NCBI GenBank assembly: GCA_020310875.1
Contig: CM035420.1
Span: forward strand, 188,639,880 to 188,703,879
From: Ceratopteris richardii
Lineage: Eukaryota; Streptophyta; Polypodiopsida; Polypodiales; Pteridaceae
DNA length: 64,000 nucleotides
Direction: 5' to 3'
The position numbers were made by a program, and so were the translations under genes. Within the stretch, counting starts at the first letter, position 1. Each line of letters opens with the position of its first letter. The notes below the pieces were generated by a model. It was not told the origin of the DNA. It made no database searches and was given only the letters and a program-made list of their open reading frames with translations. This document shows positions 23,801 through 35,666 of the stretch, one piece after another.

Positions 23801-25017
23801 CCATGTTAAAGCACGTTCAATGGGTACATCGTATGCTAAGCACTTGTAGATGATGCGCATGATTGCACAACAACCATTGACCACTAGCTTTCTGGATGAC
23901 CTTTTATTTGCTTCATACAACTGCTCCATGATCCATATAGGAAGCTTAATTGGTAATGCACCTATCTCCACCAAGTAAAGAGCGAACCATATTCGTTTGT
24001 GGGGTTGTGTGAATCGATCCTGCCCAGGGAATGCAAAATGTTGCATGCACATACGGAGAGGGATGGACACATTTGGTGTGTGACCATTTTGAGTCTTTTA
24101 AACATTTATAATTGTGACCATGTTAAAGCACGTTCAATGGGTACATCGTATGCTAAGCACTTGTAGATGATGCGCGTGATTGCACAACAACCATTGACCA
24201 CTAGCTTTCTAGATGACCTTTTAGTTGCTTCATACAACTGCTCCATGATCCATACAGGAAGCTTAATCCATAATGCACCTGTCTCCACCAAGTAAAGAGC
24301 GAACCATATTCGTTTGTGGGGTTGCGTGAATCGATCCTGCGCAGGGAATGCAAAATGTTGCATGCACATACGGAGAGGGATGGACACATTTGGTGTGAGT
24401 GCCGCCATGTCTTTCATCTTTTGTAGCTTTCGGTTCTTCATGTTAGTGGGAATGAGAGCATCCTTCTCAGAGGGTACATGTGTGCCGTGCATATTCAAAG
24501 CAGAACTCACCAATTCCAATGTGAGCTCGAACCTTTTCAACTCATTGTTGCCCAATAAAGAAGGAAGGAAAAATGTTCCTCGTTTATCTTTTTCTTCATT
24601 TGCCTATAATGTTGAGACCAAGTAGTAACATCGTAGGAGATCTGGTTTGGGTAAGGGTGCTGCAAAGTACTCGACCAGCCCTACACGTTGCCATATGGTC
24701 TGCAGATCTTGTGTGTTCTGGAGAGTCTCAAACTCCTTGGAAAAGAACTGGAATCCGACCCATGACTTGTCATACTCACACTTGGATTCCCATATATACT
24801 TGGCCTCTCCCAAGGGCCCTGGCATGCCATTGAACCAATGAGAATTTGCATGGACTCTCTCTGTGATTCCTGTGGGAGGATCCGATACAGGTATTTGCTG
24901 GAGGTGTTGCAGCTCTACAGGTCGTTCAGTTGGTGGCACATCAATAGCTAGATTGTCCACATTAATCCCTGTCGTACTTACTCTTGCCTGTGAGCTCGAG
25001 CTTATTGCTTCTGCCAT
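20835..25017 (-). pseudogene. 3' ORF (ORF3) remnant of E2
   Basis: The remnant starts with MAEAISSSSQARVSTTG at 25017 and matches the EY ORF3 in order: N-terminal domain (GITERVHANSHWFNGMPGPL, then LPKPDLLRCYYLVSTL), the CLAYDVPIERAL motif, a Pro-rich part, the coiled coil (NMALLKRHLATTHEENRRLQ), and part of the C-terminal domain, ending at the LINE junction. Broken by many changes. Confidence 0.85.
23761..24392. repeat. Tandem duplication of about 316 bp in the 3' ORF region of E2
   Basis: Two units, 23761-24076 and 24077-24392, each start GTGTGACCATTTTGAGTCTT and carry the sequence for the conserved 'FAFPxQDRFTQPHKRIW' to 'GCCAI.RIIYKCLAYDVP' part of the 3' ORF. They differ at only a handful of positions. 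Confidence 0.85.
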
Positions 25018-28000
25018 GAAACTGCTTATAGCTGTTGATGCTTATCTCCTAGAAGAAGAGAGGCACATTAGCATTGCATAGGAAATAGGATGTTATGGTG
25101 TTCCCTCCACAATACTAACATGACATTTCAAGTGGTTAGGGGTTAGTGGGTGGAGTGTTTGTGATGTGTGAGAATGTTGGTTAGTAGGTTAGTGTTCATC
25201 CTAGATGCATACTTTGGATGTGCAATGTACTCAGAATGCACCTACATCAGCGGGGATTGATTTACAAAATTGAGTCAGGCGGTTTCATACGGGGTTTAAG
25301 TCTCCAAAATTCGATGGTGGAATCATCTCTTTTAGTGGTGCTGACATGTAAGGGTTTGTGGACTGGATTATGTTGGATTTGGGACCTTTTGGGTACCCAT
25401 TTCCCGACATTCCTAGGTGTGACCGAAGATGTAATGGTTTGGGGTGTAGGTGTTTGCCCTTGAGTTTGTGCCAAGAGTGCCTGTGAAGGTTGATTCATTC
25501 TTGTGAATGGAGGTGAAGCTATTTGATTTCGTAAGCAAGTCTTGGGCACCCATATTTGTCTAGCATTTGATATAGCCTTCACTGACCACTTTGGAACCCA
25601 AATAGAAATAGTTTGTCTAGATGCCTAGGATAATCCTTCGTTGTAGTTCTCGACATTGTAGCCGGTTTGGTGCATCTTTGGGACCCTATCTCCAAAGCTG
25701 AGGGTTGTTCACTCTTGCGTACCCAGATTTGCTTCATGCCACGAGGTACTCTATATTGTACAGGTGGGTGGTCATGCTTCTTGATCATTGGCCTCCCTGT
25801 ATCGTGTGTTGCCCGACTTGCTTTCCTTGAATCCTCTTTGGAAAAGAAGGGAACTCCTCTTTGACTTCTGCATTTTTGTCAAGAGTGACAATCTTCTACA
25901 CCATAGAACTTTGGACAAGAATAGCATCGTTATCTTCATGTGGGCTCGTGGATGGACCAGGATTTGGTGCCGTTTCTGGTGGCCTCAGTGCTTGATTTTC
26001 TAGTTCAATCGTGATGCGGTTTTGGCCTACCCAAGCCTGAAGAAGTCCACTTCTTGGGTTGAGGTTGACTGCATGTTCATAGATCCAGTCTTGGCCCAAG
26101 ACAAGAGGTTCGGTAAGATCCTCGTCTTCACATACTAGCACTTTAACTGCCATTGGAACTTCTCGAATGTAGAGGGGCAATTCCACCTCACCCATGCAAG
26201 GGGTTTCCACGCCTCCCAACCCTATGAGATATGCCTCTATAGGATTGACCTTCAATTGCAATTCTTGGCAGTAAGAAATTTGAACTGCACTAGAGGCTGC
26301 TCCTGAGCAATTCAAAGCTCTCATGGTCCTTGTACTCTCTCCTTGTCCTACCTCTAGGGTCACAAAAGCTCTCCGATCGACTATCCTATGGGAATGTTCA
26401 CCTGAAGCCTCACACATGGCCATGTGATAACCTAGAGATTCTTGAGTGTCAGGCATAGGCTGATCTCTACTTTGTCTTCTCAATTTCATTCGTCGCATGC
26501 GTTCTAAAGCTTCTGCTTGTGCTTCTTCTCTAATTCGCTTTTCCTCTTCTTTACATTTCTTTGCAATATTGAGTCGATTTAACATTTCCTCTGTGAGGGG
26601 TTCTTGATATAACTTGACTCTGCATCCACTAATGTAACTTGGTAGGATGTCACCTTCTAGAGTGGCTAGTTGAACTGCTCCACTTGTGGAGATCCTATTG
26701 ATAATCATTGGTCCATAGCCTCTCTTCTCTAATTTGTGTGCATGTTGCTTCAAGGTGTAGACTAGGACTAGGTCTCCTACTTTCAAGCCCTTATCCTTCA
26801 CATGTGCATCAAAATATGCTTTTTTGTCTCTTCTTGGTTGCATAAATTCCTGCTGTAGCTCTCAATCGTGTTTCACCTAATCGTTCAAGATCAAAGATTC
26901 TAGAGGAGAGCTCATGACCTGTCCAGTCATGCTCTTGTGCTACTTTCAATGTAGGTATCAAAAAGTCCAATGGTAGCACTTAATTTTGGCCAAACACCAT
27001 CTGAAAGGGTGTGGCTTGGAGTATCATTTTATAGGCAAGTCTGTATGCCCAAACATCATGGTGTAACTATTTGTCCCAATCTGAGCATTTATTATTAACC
27101 AATTTTGTCAATACATTGCAAAGAATCTTATTGGTGCTCTCAACCTATTCATTAGCTTGTGGATGATAGGGAGCAGACTTCTTATGTATGACCAAGAATT
27201 CTTGGAGAAGGTTTTCTATGACTTCATTCAAGAAGTGTGTGCCTCTATCACTTACTAACTCTATTGGCAATCCTTACCTGGTGAACACATTCTCAAATAA
27301 GAACTTAGCTGTCATCTGGGCATCGTTCTTTGTTGTAGCTTTTACTTCTACCCATTTGGTTAGATAGTCAGTGGCCACAATAATGGGGGATTAATAGGAC
27401 CCACAAAGTCTATTCCCCACTTAGAGAGTGCATGTCCACCCATCATAGGTTTCAATGGCATCTCATCTTTGCACATAGGGTGCTGAGTTCACTGACAAAC
27501 ATCACACCTTTTCACATAGGTATGTGCATCCATGTGAAGCGTGGGCCACCAAAGACGTGCAAATAGTATTGCCTTGATCACTCGACTTGGTCCAAAATGT
27601 CCTCCTGCTACACCCTCGTGAGTTGTCTCCAAGATCTTCAAATATTCGCTGTCATGGACGCACACTCTAAGATACCCATCTTTTCCTAGTCTGTATAGAT
27701 TATCTCCAATGAGAGTATAATCTAAAGCTTCTTGTTCTAAGCTCCTTTGTCTGGCCACTGTCACCCCCTGAGGGAATGTTTTCGTTCTCAGGAAGGCTAC
27801 TAATGGTTCGCTCCGATCTGGCACTAAAGACACTTGATAAAGAGTGGCATGTTCCACACGCGGTCTAGTGTTGCAGATTGGGCATTCCTTGCAAATCCTA
27901 TGGACATTTGCTTCCATAGTCGGCCAGTGCACTCCGAGCCTCTTTAGTGTTTGTAAAGTTCTTTCTCTTGAGTAGTGTTGCTCTAATGCACCAACATGTG

Positions 28001-31000
28001 CTAATTGCACCATTTCGCATACTCATCCTCTTCCACACAACAAGATAATATTCCTTTATCCGTGTACTTGTACATACTCCCCGCCATGATATGGTACTTT
28101 TGGGCCTTTACTACCTCCCTATCTTGAGTGTTGACTACTGGATGTTTAGGCCCATATGTTAGTACTGACACTAAGGTCTTGGCCCAATGTGGTACAACTT
28201 CTAGATTAAACATGTAAGCATGAGGAAGGTCATCTGATACTCCTTGTGGGGCCTCTCCGGATGTGAACCTAGAGAGATGATCTACTCTCAAATGAGTCTT
28301 GCCCTTCCTCACCACTACCTCAAAGTCATATTCCATTAGTAAGAGGAACCATCTTACTAATCTACCTGTATTGCATGGCTTGTTTACCAAGTACAGTAAA
28401 GCTTGATGATCAGTAAAAAATATCAACTTATTTGCAAGCAAATAGTGCCTAAGCTTTTTTACTGCATATACCATGCCCAACCCTTCTCTCTCAGTAGTGG
28501 TATAATTTTGTTCAACTGTGTACTAGCATAGGCAATTGGAAGATCCATATTACCTTCACCCGTAGGTTGTGCAAGTACACACCCAATAGCATAATTGGAT
28601 GCATCCACATGGACATGTAATGGCTTGTTCCAATCTGGTGTAGTCAAGATAGGTGCTGAACATAATCGCCGTTTAAGCTCATTGAAAGATTTCTCACATT
28701 CATTAGTCCACTCAAAATTGCAAAAGTCCGTAGAGAGGCTTTGCAATGATGGCATACATGTGTATAAAATGTCGGTAATAGCCACAATGCCCCATGAAAG
28801 CTTGCACTTCCTTGACATTCTTTGGCCTAGGTAGTTCTGCGATAGCTCTCACTTTCTCCTCATCAGTGGATATGCCGTTTTTTGACACTATGTGTCCTAG
28901 AATCTTGCCTTGCCTGACCATGAAAACACACTTTTAGGGGTTTAGGCAGACTTGATATTCTCTACATTTGTCAAATATTTGCTTGAGTTCAAGTATATGT
29001 GTCTGTCTAATGTTGGAATGAGCACAAAGATCATCAACATAGACTTCCAAATTCTTCCTCAGGAACTCTTTAAACACATGGCACATCAATCTCTGGAAGG
29101 TTGTCGACGGATTGGTTAGACCAAATGGCATTACTCAAAAGGCAAATATGCCCCAGTCTATGGCAAAAGCCATCTTATGCTGATCTTCTGGTGCAATGGC
29201 TACTTGACTATAACCAGCGAACCCATCGAGGAAGCTGTATACTTCTTTGCCTGCTACCGTTTCTAATAGATGCTCGGTGATAGGAAGCGGATAACTATCT
29301 CTAATAATGCCTGCGTTAACCTTCTTCAAGTTAATGCATACACATAGTTTGCCGTTCTTTTTGGGCACCACTACAATGGGGGATACCCATTCAGTGTGCT
29401 TGATTTCATAGATAAATCTAGCTTGAACCAAGCGATCTATCTCTTCTTTGATCTTGGCAGCATAGTTTTCATTGTATGTGTATGGCTTCTTCTTAGAGGG
29501 TCTGGCATCTGAGGTCATGGGGATCGTATGTGAGCATATGTCAGGGTCTACACCTTTCAGATCCTTGTAACTCCATGCAAAAACATCTTGATATTCTCTT
29601 AGCAAGGCTCCCAACTCTTGCTCCTCCTCTTCACTTAGGTCATGTCCTATGTATGTGCATCGCTCTTCACCTTCCTCTATGGTCACTATGATTTTCTTTG
29701 TAGTTTCCTTGTTATCATAGGCCTCTCCTATGACTGCTTCACGTTTAGTAATTCTTATCATGACTCTCCTATCTTCAACTTCATACTTCTTGAAATTTCA
29801 GGGACCTCAAACAAAGATTCTTCTTCCTTTGGTGTGACTTCTCTCTTCTTCCTCTTCTTGACTTCGTTCTTAGTGGTCACTTGTGTGGTTAATCTCACCT
29901 CATTCATAATTTCTTCATGTCTTTGAGGGTGAGCTTCTACTTCATAGAAATATTTCTCATCTGATGCAAAGGGTGGGTCCATATGATAGACTCTAGATCA
30001 AAGTCACTTGCATCCTCGAATGCATCAGTGATAGGTTCACGTTCTTCAACAATTGGATCACACATGATTGGCTCTATTGTGAAGACTGAAATGTCATAGC
30101 CATCCTCATCACAGTGGGGGGTCCATTGCTCTTCATTGATGGCTACGTCCATAGTTGCTAAGATTTGTGCCCAACCATGAGGCTCAAACTCTTCATCGGG
30201 AAATACTACTAGTGCATAGGCTGGGTCTTGTATTGGTCTATGCACTTCCTTCGCACCTACCTCTCTAGCCTTTTCCCTTTTCTCTTCATCTTCTACCACT
30301 TTACACATCCATAAGTGATTGTCTTCATGAATCCATGAGGATCCTGATCCTATGGAATGCACTAACTCTGTATCATTTGTTGCTCTATGGATGGGATTCC
30401 ATTGAATGGGGGGCACGTCTCTATGAGAGAAATCTTTGAGATTCACTTTGGTTGTTACACCCAACTGTTGCAAATATAAAGAATCGGTCCCCCAATCCTG
30501 TACTACTTGCAATTGTCTCAAGAATGGTCTTCCCAGAATCATCTCGTAGGCTTGATTTTTGCTAAAATCACATATGGAAAAAGTATGCTCAAAATCTACA
30601 CCACAAGTGGTGAGAGTTATTCCTTCTAGTAGCCCTAAGGGTCTTTCAATGTGACCATCATCCATTTGTAGCTTCATTCTGGTGGGCTTGAGTGCTGGCT
30701 TGCCCCATTGCTTCCATAAGGAAGTGGTGGCAATTGCAACTCCTGCGCCTGAGTCCAAAATTGCCTTGGTTGTGTAACCCTAATGAGTGATAGGGAGATA
30801 GGTGTTTCCTTCTTCTCCTTCACTCATGTCCCCTATCTTGTCCGAGGGTATTTCTGGCACCGTCCTGTGAGATCCTACCTGGGAAGGAGGTTTTGCTATG
30901 TATTGCACTTGCTTGGCTACATGTTTCCACAACTCAGGCTTAACCTTGAGTAGCTCTTCTAAAGTGAGATTGCACTACACTTTAGTATTCTTCACTACCT

Positions 31001-33170
31001 CTGTGTTCCTAGGTATGATTGAGTCTTCATTTCTTATCATGACTGTGGGTGCTCTCATGCAAGTAGACTTAGCTTCCCATGGACCTGTGAAATGGGGTAG
31101 TTCTTGTAAGGAATTAGACTCAAAATCTAATCTCTCCTGAGAGGGGTCACTCTCCTACTCTCCATAAAGGGAAGAAATGTCTTGTGGGAATTGATCGTGC
31201 GCGTCATCCACAAGTTCAATTGGAGGAGGATCTTCGCTTTCTTTAGCCCATTTCTCTTCTTGAATCTCTCGTAGGAATTCTGGTGAATACCAATTCATAG
31301 AAGAAGAGGTGTCTGGTTCAGTGGAGTTAGGCACACAAGCTTTCTTGGGAGGAATGCTTATTCTATCACTTGCCCTTTCCTTAGCCTGGGAGTTGGCTCC
31401 TTTTCCAGACTTTGCAAGTATCGTCTCCAATCTATCTAATAGACCATCAAAATGCAATGGCGTTCTAGTGGAGCTAGAGCAATTGAAAAGCCGACTGGCC
31501 TCAAACATGGCTTGAGCCGATTCCACCATCTGATGTTTCAGCTCCTTGGTGACCATAAGACACAGTGGACCGAGGTTGGGAAAAAACAAATTCACCCTTC
31601 CAAGTGTATGTGTGTCTTCCATGCTCTGGGACCACAAAGATCCTCTTCGAAGCAACATCTAAGTAGGTCACTTTGCTTGGGCTATCAGGATCTTTGAATT
31701 CATAGATGGTAAGTGCTCCCACTTCGTTAGGCTTCTCAGGCTTATACCTCCAAAAAGCCTCATCCATCTCTCGATTCATGAGCAAATCTATGCTCCTATT
31801 CTCCTGGGGAACACATTCTGACGTGATTATTCTCGTTAGAACCGACTTGCCTCGAGGGGTTTTTGTCTCCTTTTCTAAGTTCCCTTGCTCTATGTCTCCT
31901 ACTTTGACTTCTGGGATTATGTTGCCAAATTCATATGTTCTTTTTGGTTGGCTAGTGACCACATACATTGTTCCTTCTTTATCAATGTAGGAACCATTTT
32001 CGAACTTGACGACCGGGTGTTCTAGTCCAATGAACTGATTCGGGTTTTTAATTAGGACAACACATCTTCTCAGGCCATCCTCATAGATGCATGCACCTAA
32101 GCGGTTGGTCTAGATATATTCCAATTGAGTTTTGTAGGGGCCCTCGGGTTTTTCTAGGTATGCCACTCTTGAGCTACCCACATGTCTCTCCATGATGTAA
32201 GACATCTCAGAGTCACTAGATTCTGAGTCAAGAGTGTAGGGGTAATCACTCAACTGTTGAGCCCAAGATCTGGCTGTATGGTTGACACTAGCCTCGGATG
32301 ATCTAATACTTTGACGGTCTCTCCCTAGGTGTCTCCCTGATCTAAGGTTCATCTACCTTTCCAATTAATCCCAATGATCCTTGTATAACCACGTTGCTGA
32401 TTCTTTGATACCAATCACTTGTTCTTTCTAACTTTCTAGTACTTGTTTTCTTGTCTTTAGTTAAGCGTCATCAAGAGCACTTAAGTGTGTCTTACTTGAT
32501 GTTCTTCGTCCACTCAGTTTAAGTTCTTTTCCTTTAGGTTGTCCCTTGACTGCAATTTAACCTAGTCTTGGACTTGAGAAGTTAGAGGCTCTTAGAACTT
32601 GAGTATTCCTATCGTACCCCTAGTCAATCAAGACAACTATTCGCACTTAGCCTATGCTAAGAATGGACTGAGGGGGTTGAGAGATGTTCCAACCTCAAGT
32701 TGCTTCTCCTTTCTATGCTTGTCTGCCCAAGAAGCGCGTTCCCAAGCCTCCTCAAACTGGCACGTGCTTTGATTTCTCCAAAAGCTCTCTATGATCCTGT
32801 AAACGTTTGAAGTTTAGCACAAGTTTTTAACTTTAATTGACAAACAATTTGATACAGACACTTTTAATGACCCTTGTTCCCCCTTTTGTATTGCCAAAAA
32901 AATTTCTCTAGAGCTCCCTCGGTGTACCTACCCCTCAGAGGGTCAACTTCAAAATATCCTATCTGAAAATCAATGAGCTTTCTGATAAGCCCTAGAGCTC
33001 AAAAAACGGATTTCATATGAAAAAGTTATGACAGTTCAGGGTTTAGGGGGTTAAAATAGACAATCAGGACCGTTCACGAGTTTAGTGCATTCTTCTAAGG
33101 CCTTTGTAAGTGTATGAGTAATTCAGTATGCAAATATGCCCAAAATTTAGCCTAAATTTTTAAAAAATTT

Positions 33171-33175
33171 ACCCA
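33171..33175. other. Target site duplication, left copy, of EY
   Basis: ACCCA directly before the left LTR. The same five bases follow the right LTR at 49952-49956. A 5-bp duplication is the normal size for Ty3/gypsy integrases. Confidence 0.95.
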
Positions 33176-33756
33176 TGTTGACAGGATGCGGGAAGAAGCA
33201 AGTATGGACACACATGCAGATCTAGCACTGAGGCTACCCTTCATTTTTTTTTCAAAAACCCCAACATCATTCTAAAGTGATTCTCATCACTACAAACCCT
33301 TGTAAATATCATTTCACCTTTTTGTAGCTCCATTTTGTACAAGCCGAGGAGTCCTCGAGCTTGGGGAGCCTTAGATGTAGTTGCCTGCCAATTTTCATAA
33401 TTTTTAGCTCTCGTTTGGGCCCTCAAATAAGCCCCGGAACCTAATTTTTAACTAGGCTGGACACTAAGTCTGAACAGGGCCGAAGCTAGTCAAAAACTAT
33501 AAATAGAGCTAGAGAGCTCATTTTTGGGCTAGCTTCTTGTAGATTGAGCTTGTATGAGAACTTTCTTGCAATAGAAGTGATTCCATTGTCTTACTCTCTT
33601 TGTTCTTACGGTGTGTGCGCGTGTGTGTGTATGTGTGTGCATGCTTGTGTGCTTCTCACTCACGCACTTGTGCTTCCACTTGCTCGTGGTCTTCATACCA
33701 TCCTCATGTCTTCCCGGATTGACATTAAAGGAGGTGCTACTCATCACTGAGCTACA
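33176..33756 (+). repeat. 5' LTR of EY
   Basis: Begins TGTTGACAGGATGCGG and ends GAGCTACA; 581 bp. It contains a palindromic block at 33345-33357, a TATA box at 33498-33505, and a TG-rich tract at 33610-33650. It differs from the 3' LTR by one substitution and one base in a T run. Confidence 0.97.
33498..33505 (+). promoter_or_regulatory. TATA box in the EY 5' LTR
   Basis: TATAAATA, present identically at 49693-49700 in the 3' LTR. The other family LTRs have TATAAAAAG at the same place (for example 58022 in E5). Transcription, and so the U3/R border, would be expected about 25-35 bp downstream. Confidence 0.7.
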
Positions 33757-33764
33757 CCAAAATT

Positions 33765-33782
33765 TGGCGCCGTTGCCGGGGA
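33765..33782 (+). other. Primer binding site of EY (tRNA-Asp)
   Basis: TGGCGCCGTTGCCGGGGA is the full 18-base complement of the plant tRNA-Asp 3' end including CCA. It starts 8 bases after the LTR. tRNA-Asp priming is known for Athila-type elements. Confidence 0.92.
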
Positions 33783-34068
33783 TCGAGCTTTGAGGACGAG
33801 CGTGTGATGGTAAGACGTAGAGAGGACGCGTTGGAATGGTAAGTAGTAGGTAAATTTCTGATTTTCCTCCATCTCCATCTTCACCTTCACCTCCTTCTCC
33901 ATCTCCACCTCCACCTCCTTCCCCACTACATATCCCCTCTTCCCTTTCTTTCCCTCATTTGTTGTGTGCGAGTTTGAGAGAGAGCGATTGTGTGTGTTTG
34001 CATTTGTGTGTTTTTTGCATGTTTCTTGCAGGTACCAGCTCCATCATCATCTCCAGCAAGCTCAGCAG

Positions 34069-35208
34069 GTAAGAAACTGCCTGCACAGTCCCCGAGGCGT
34101 TGAGCTCGAGCTATCGCGACACTCCGAAAAGTTCGACTTCTCACGATTCTGAGTGCACCACGGCATTGCGCAGGCCTAGAGCTCCTAGGAACCCTAGATA
34201 GAACAGGAAAATTCGCCATATCTCGAGCTATCGCGACACCTCAAGGTATCGCGACACTTCACGAGCTATCGCGACACCTCAAGGTATCGCGACACTTCAC
34301 GAGCTATCGCGACACCTCAAGGTATCGCGACACTTCACGAGCTATCGCGACCCCTCAGGGTATCGCGACACTTCACGAGCTATCGCGACACCTCAAGGTA
34401 TCGCGACACTTCACGAGCTATCGCGACACTTCGGGGTATCGCGACACTTCACGAGCTATCGCGACACTTCGGGGTATCGCGACACTTCACGAGCTATCGC
34501 GACACTTTGGGGTATCGCGACACTTCCAGCCGACCTATCGCGACACTTCGGGGTATCGCGACACTTCACGAGCTATCGCGACACTTTACGAGGTATCGCG
34601 ACACTTCGGGGTATCGCGACACTTCGACCCGAGCTATCGCGACACTTAGGGGTATCGCGACACTTCACGAGCTATCGCGACACTTCGGGGTATCGCGACA
34701 CTTCACGAGCTATCGCGACACTTGGGGGTATCGCGACACTTCGACCCGACCTATCGCGATACATGGCCATAACGCACGAAATTTTAGGGTGAATATTTGG
34801 AGTAAATTGAGGTATAATTGAGCTTAGTTTTGGTCACATTGGAGTAACATTAGAGCCTTAGAAGTGGGACAAGGCCTAGGAACCTGTGAGGAAATCCCTG
34901 AACCCTGAGAGCCTGTTTTGACCCCTATCTGCCTGAATGGTCACAACTTGACCATACGAACTCCGATTGATGAGATTTTGGTCTCGTTGGAAAGCTCGTT
35001 GAGAATCCTACGTGGACCTCGACTGGTTTTTGTAAGAATTATACGCGGAGTTTCAGAACATGCATTTTTAAGTTGACCTTTAGGTGGAACTAAGTGGTTC
35101 TCAGATTCAGGGGGTACAGTGAGTTACTCCAGGGGGACTAAAATTATTGAAGTGTGTCTTTCAAATACTTGTGGCAATCAATCTATACTAACTGGTGAGT
35201 TCTTGTAG
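34069..35208 (+). other. Putative leader intron of EY
   Basis: A strong donor-like CAG|GTAAGA lies at 34069. Near 35208 is an acceptor TTCTTGTAG|G, preceded 16 bases earlier by TACTAAC, a perfect branch-point consensus. Between them lies the tandem array. A second smaller donor/acceptor pair (AATG|GTAAGT at 33839, TTTCTTGCAG at 34031) lies just upstream. Splicing is known in related giant elements such as Ogre, though elsewhere in the element. Here it is inferred from motifs only. Confidence 0.4.
34105..34765 (+). repeat. Leader array of EY, TATCGCGACAC type, about 29 units
   Basis: TATCGCGACAC recurs about every 19-20 bp, alternating between linkers like TTCACGAGC and CTCAAGG or TTCGGGG, so the higher-order period is about 38 bp. 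I count 28 units between 34222 and 34764 plus an isolated one near 34111. ORFs read through it are repeat artefacts. Confidence 0.95.
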
Positions 35209-35666
35209 GAACTTTGTGGGCACTCAAGGCAATCAAAGCAAGCTAGCGAGGGTGAGTACCGGGCCTGGGAGAAGGCTTCCTGGGCTTGCATAGCTGTCGG
35301 GTCAACCAGCTGATTGAGGTTGGAAAAATCTCATAACCCTCCTTTGTCAATTTCTAGCCTAGACTAAGTACGACTTAGGTGTGGTAATTAACTAGGGCAA
35401 CGTTAGGCACGAATCAAGTCCAAGAGAATTAATCAACCAAGTGCAAGAAAATAAATAGGTCTTAAGTACGAAAACACTAAGGGACAAAAAGATAAACGGG
35501 AATCGATCACTCATCAAGTGCGGAAATTCACTCAAGTACCCTTGACGACGCAATTTCAGACAAGACCATAAACATAATATTCAACTAAAAAGAACGAAGT
35601 GATTGATGCAAAATCAACCTGCAACGAGAGCGTGCTTGGGTTCCAGGGGGTGAATAAATCAGGCTT

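Noticed and set aside
34507-34821. ORF of about 104 codons rich in YRDTS/IATL repeats
   Set aside because: It is a read-through of the TATCGCGACAC array; the repeats create open frames in several phases and there is no protein-like constraint.
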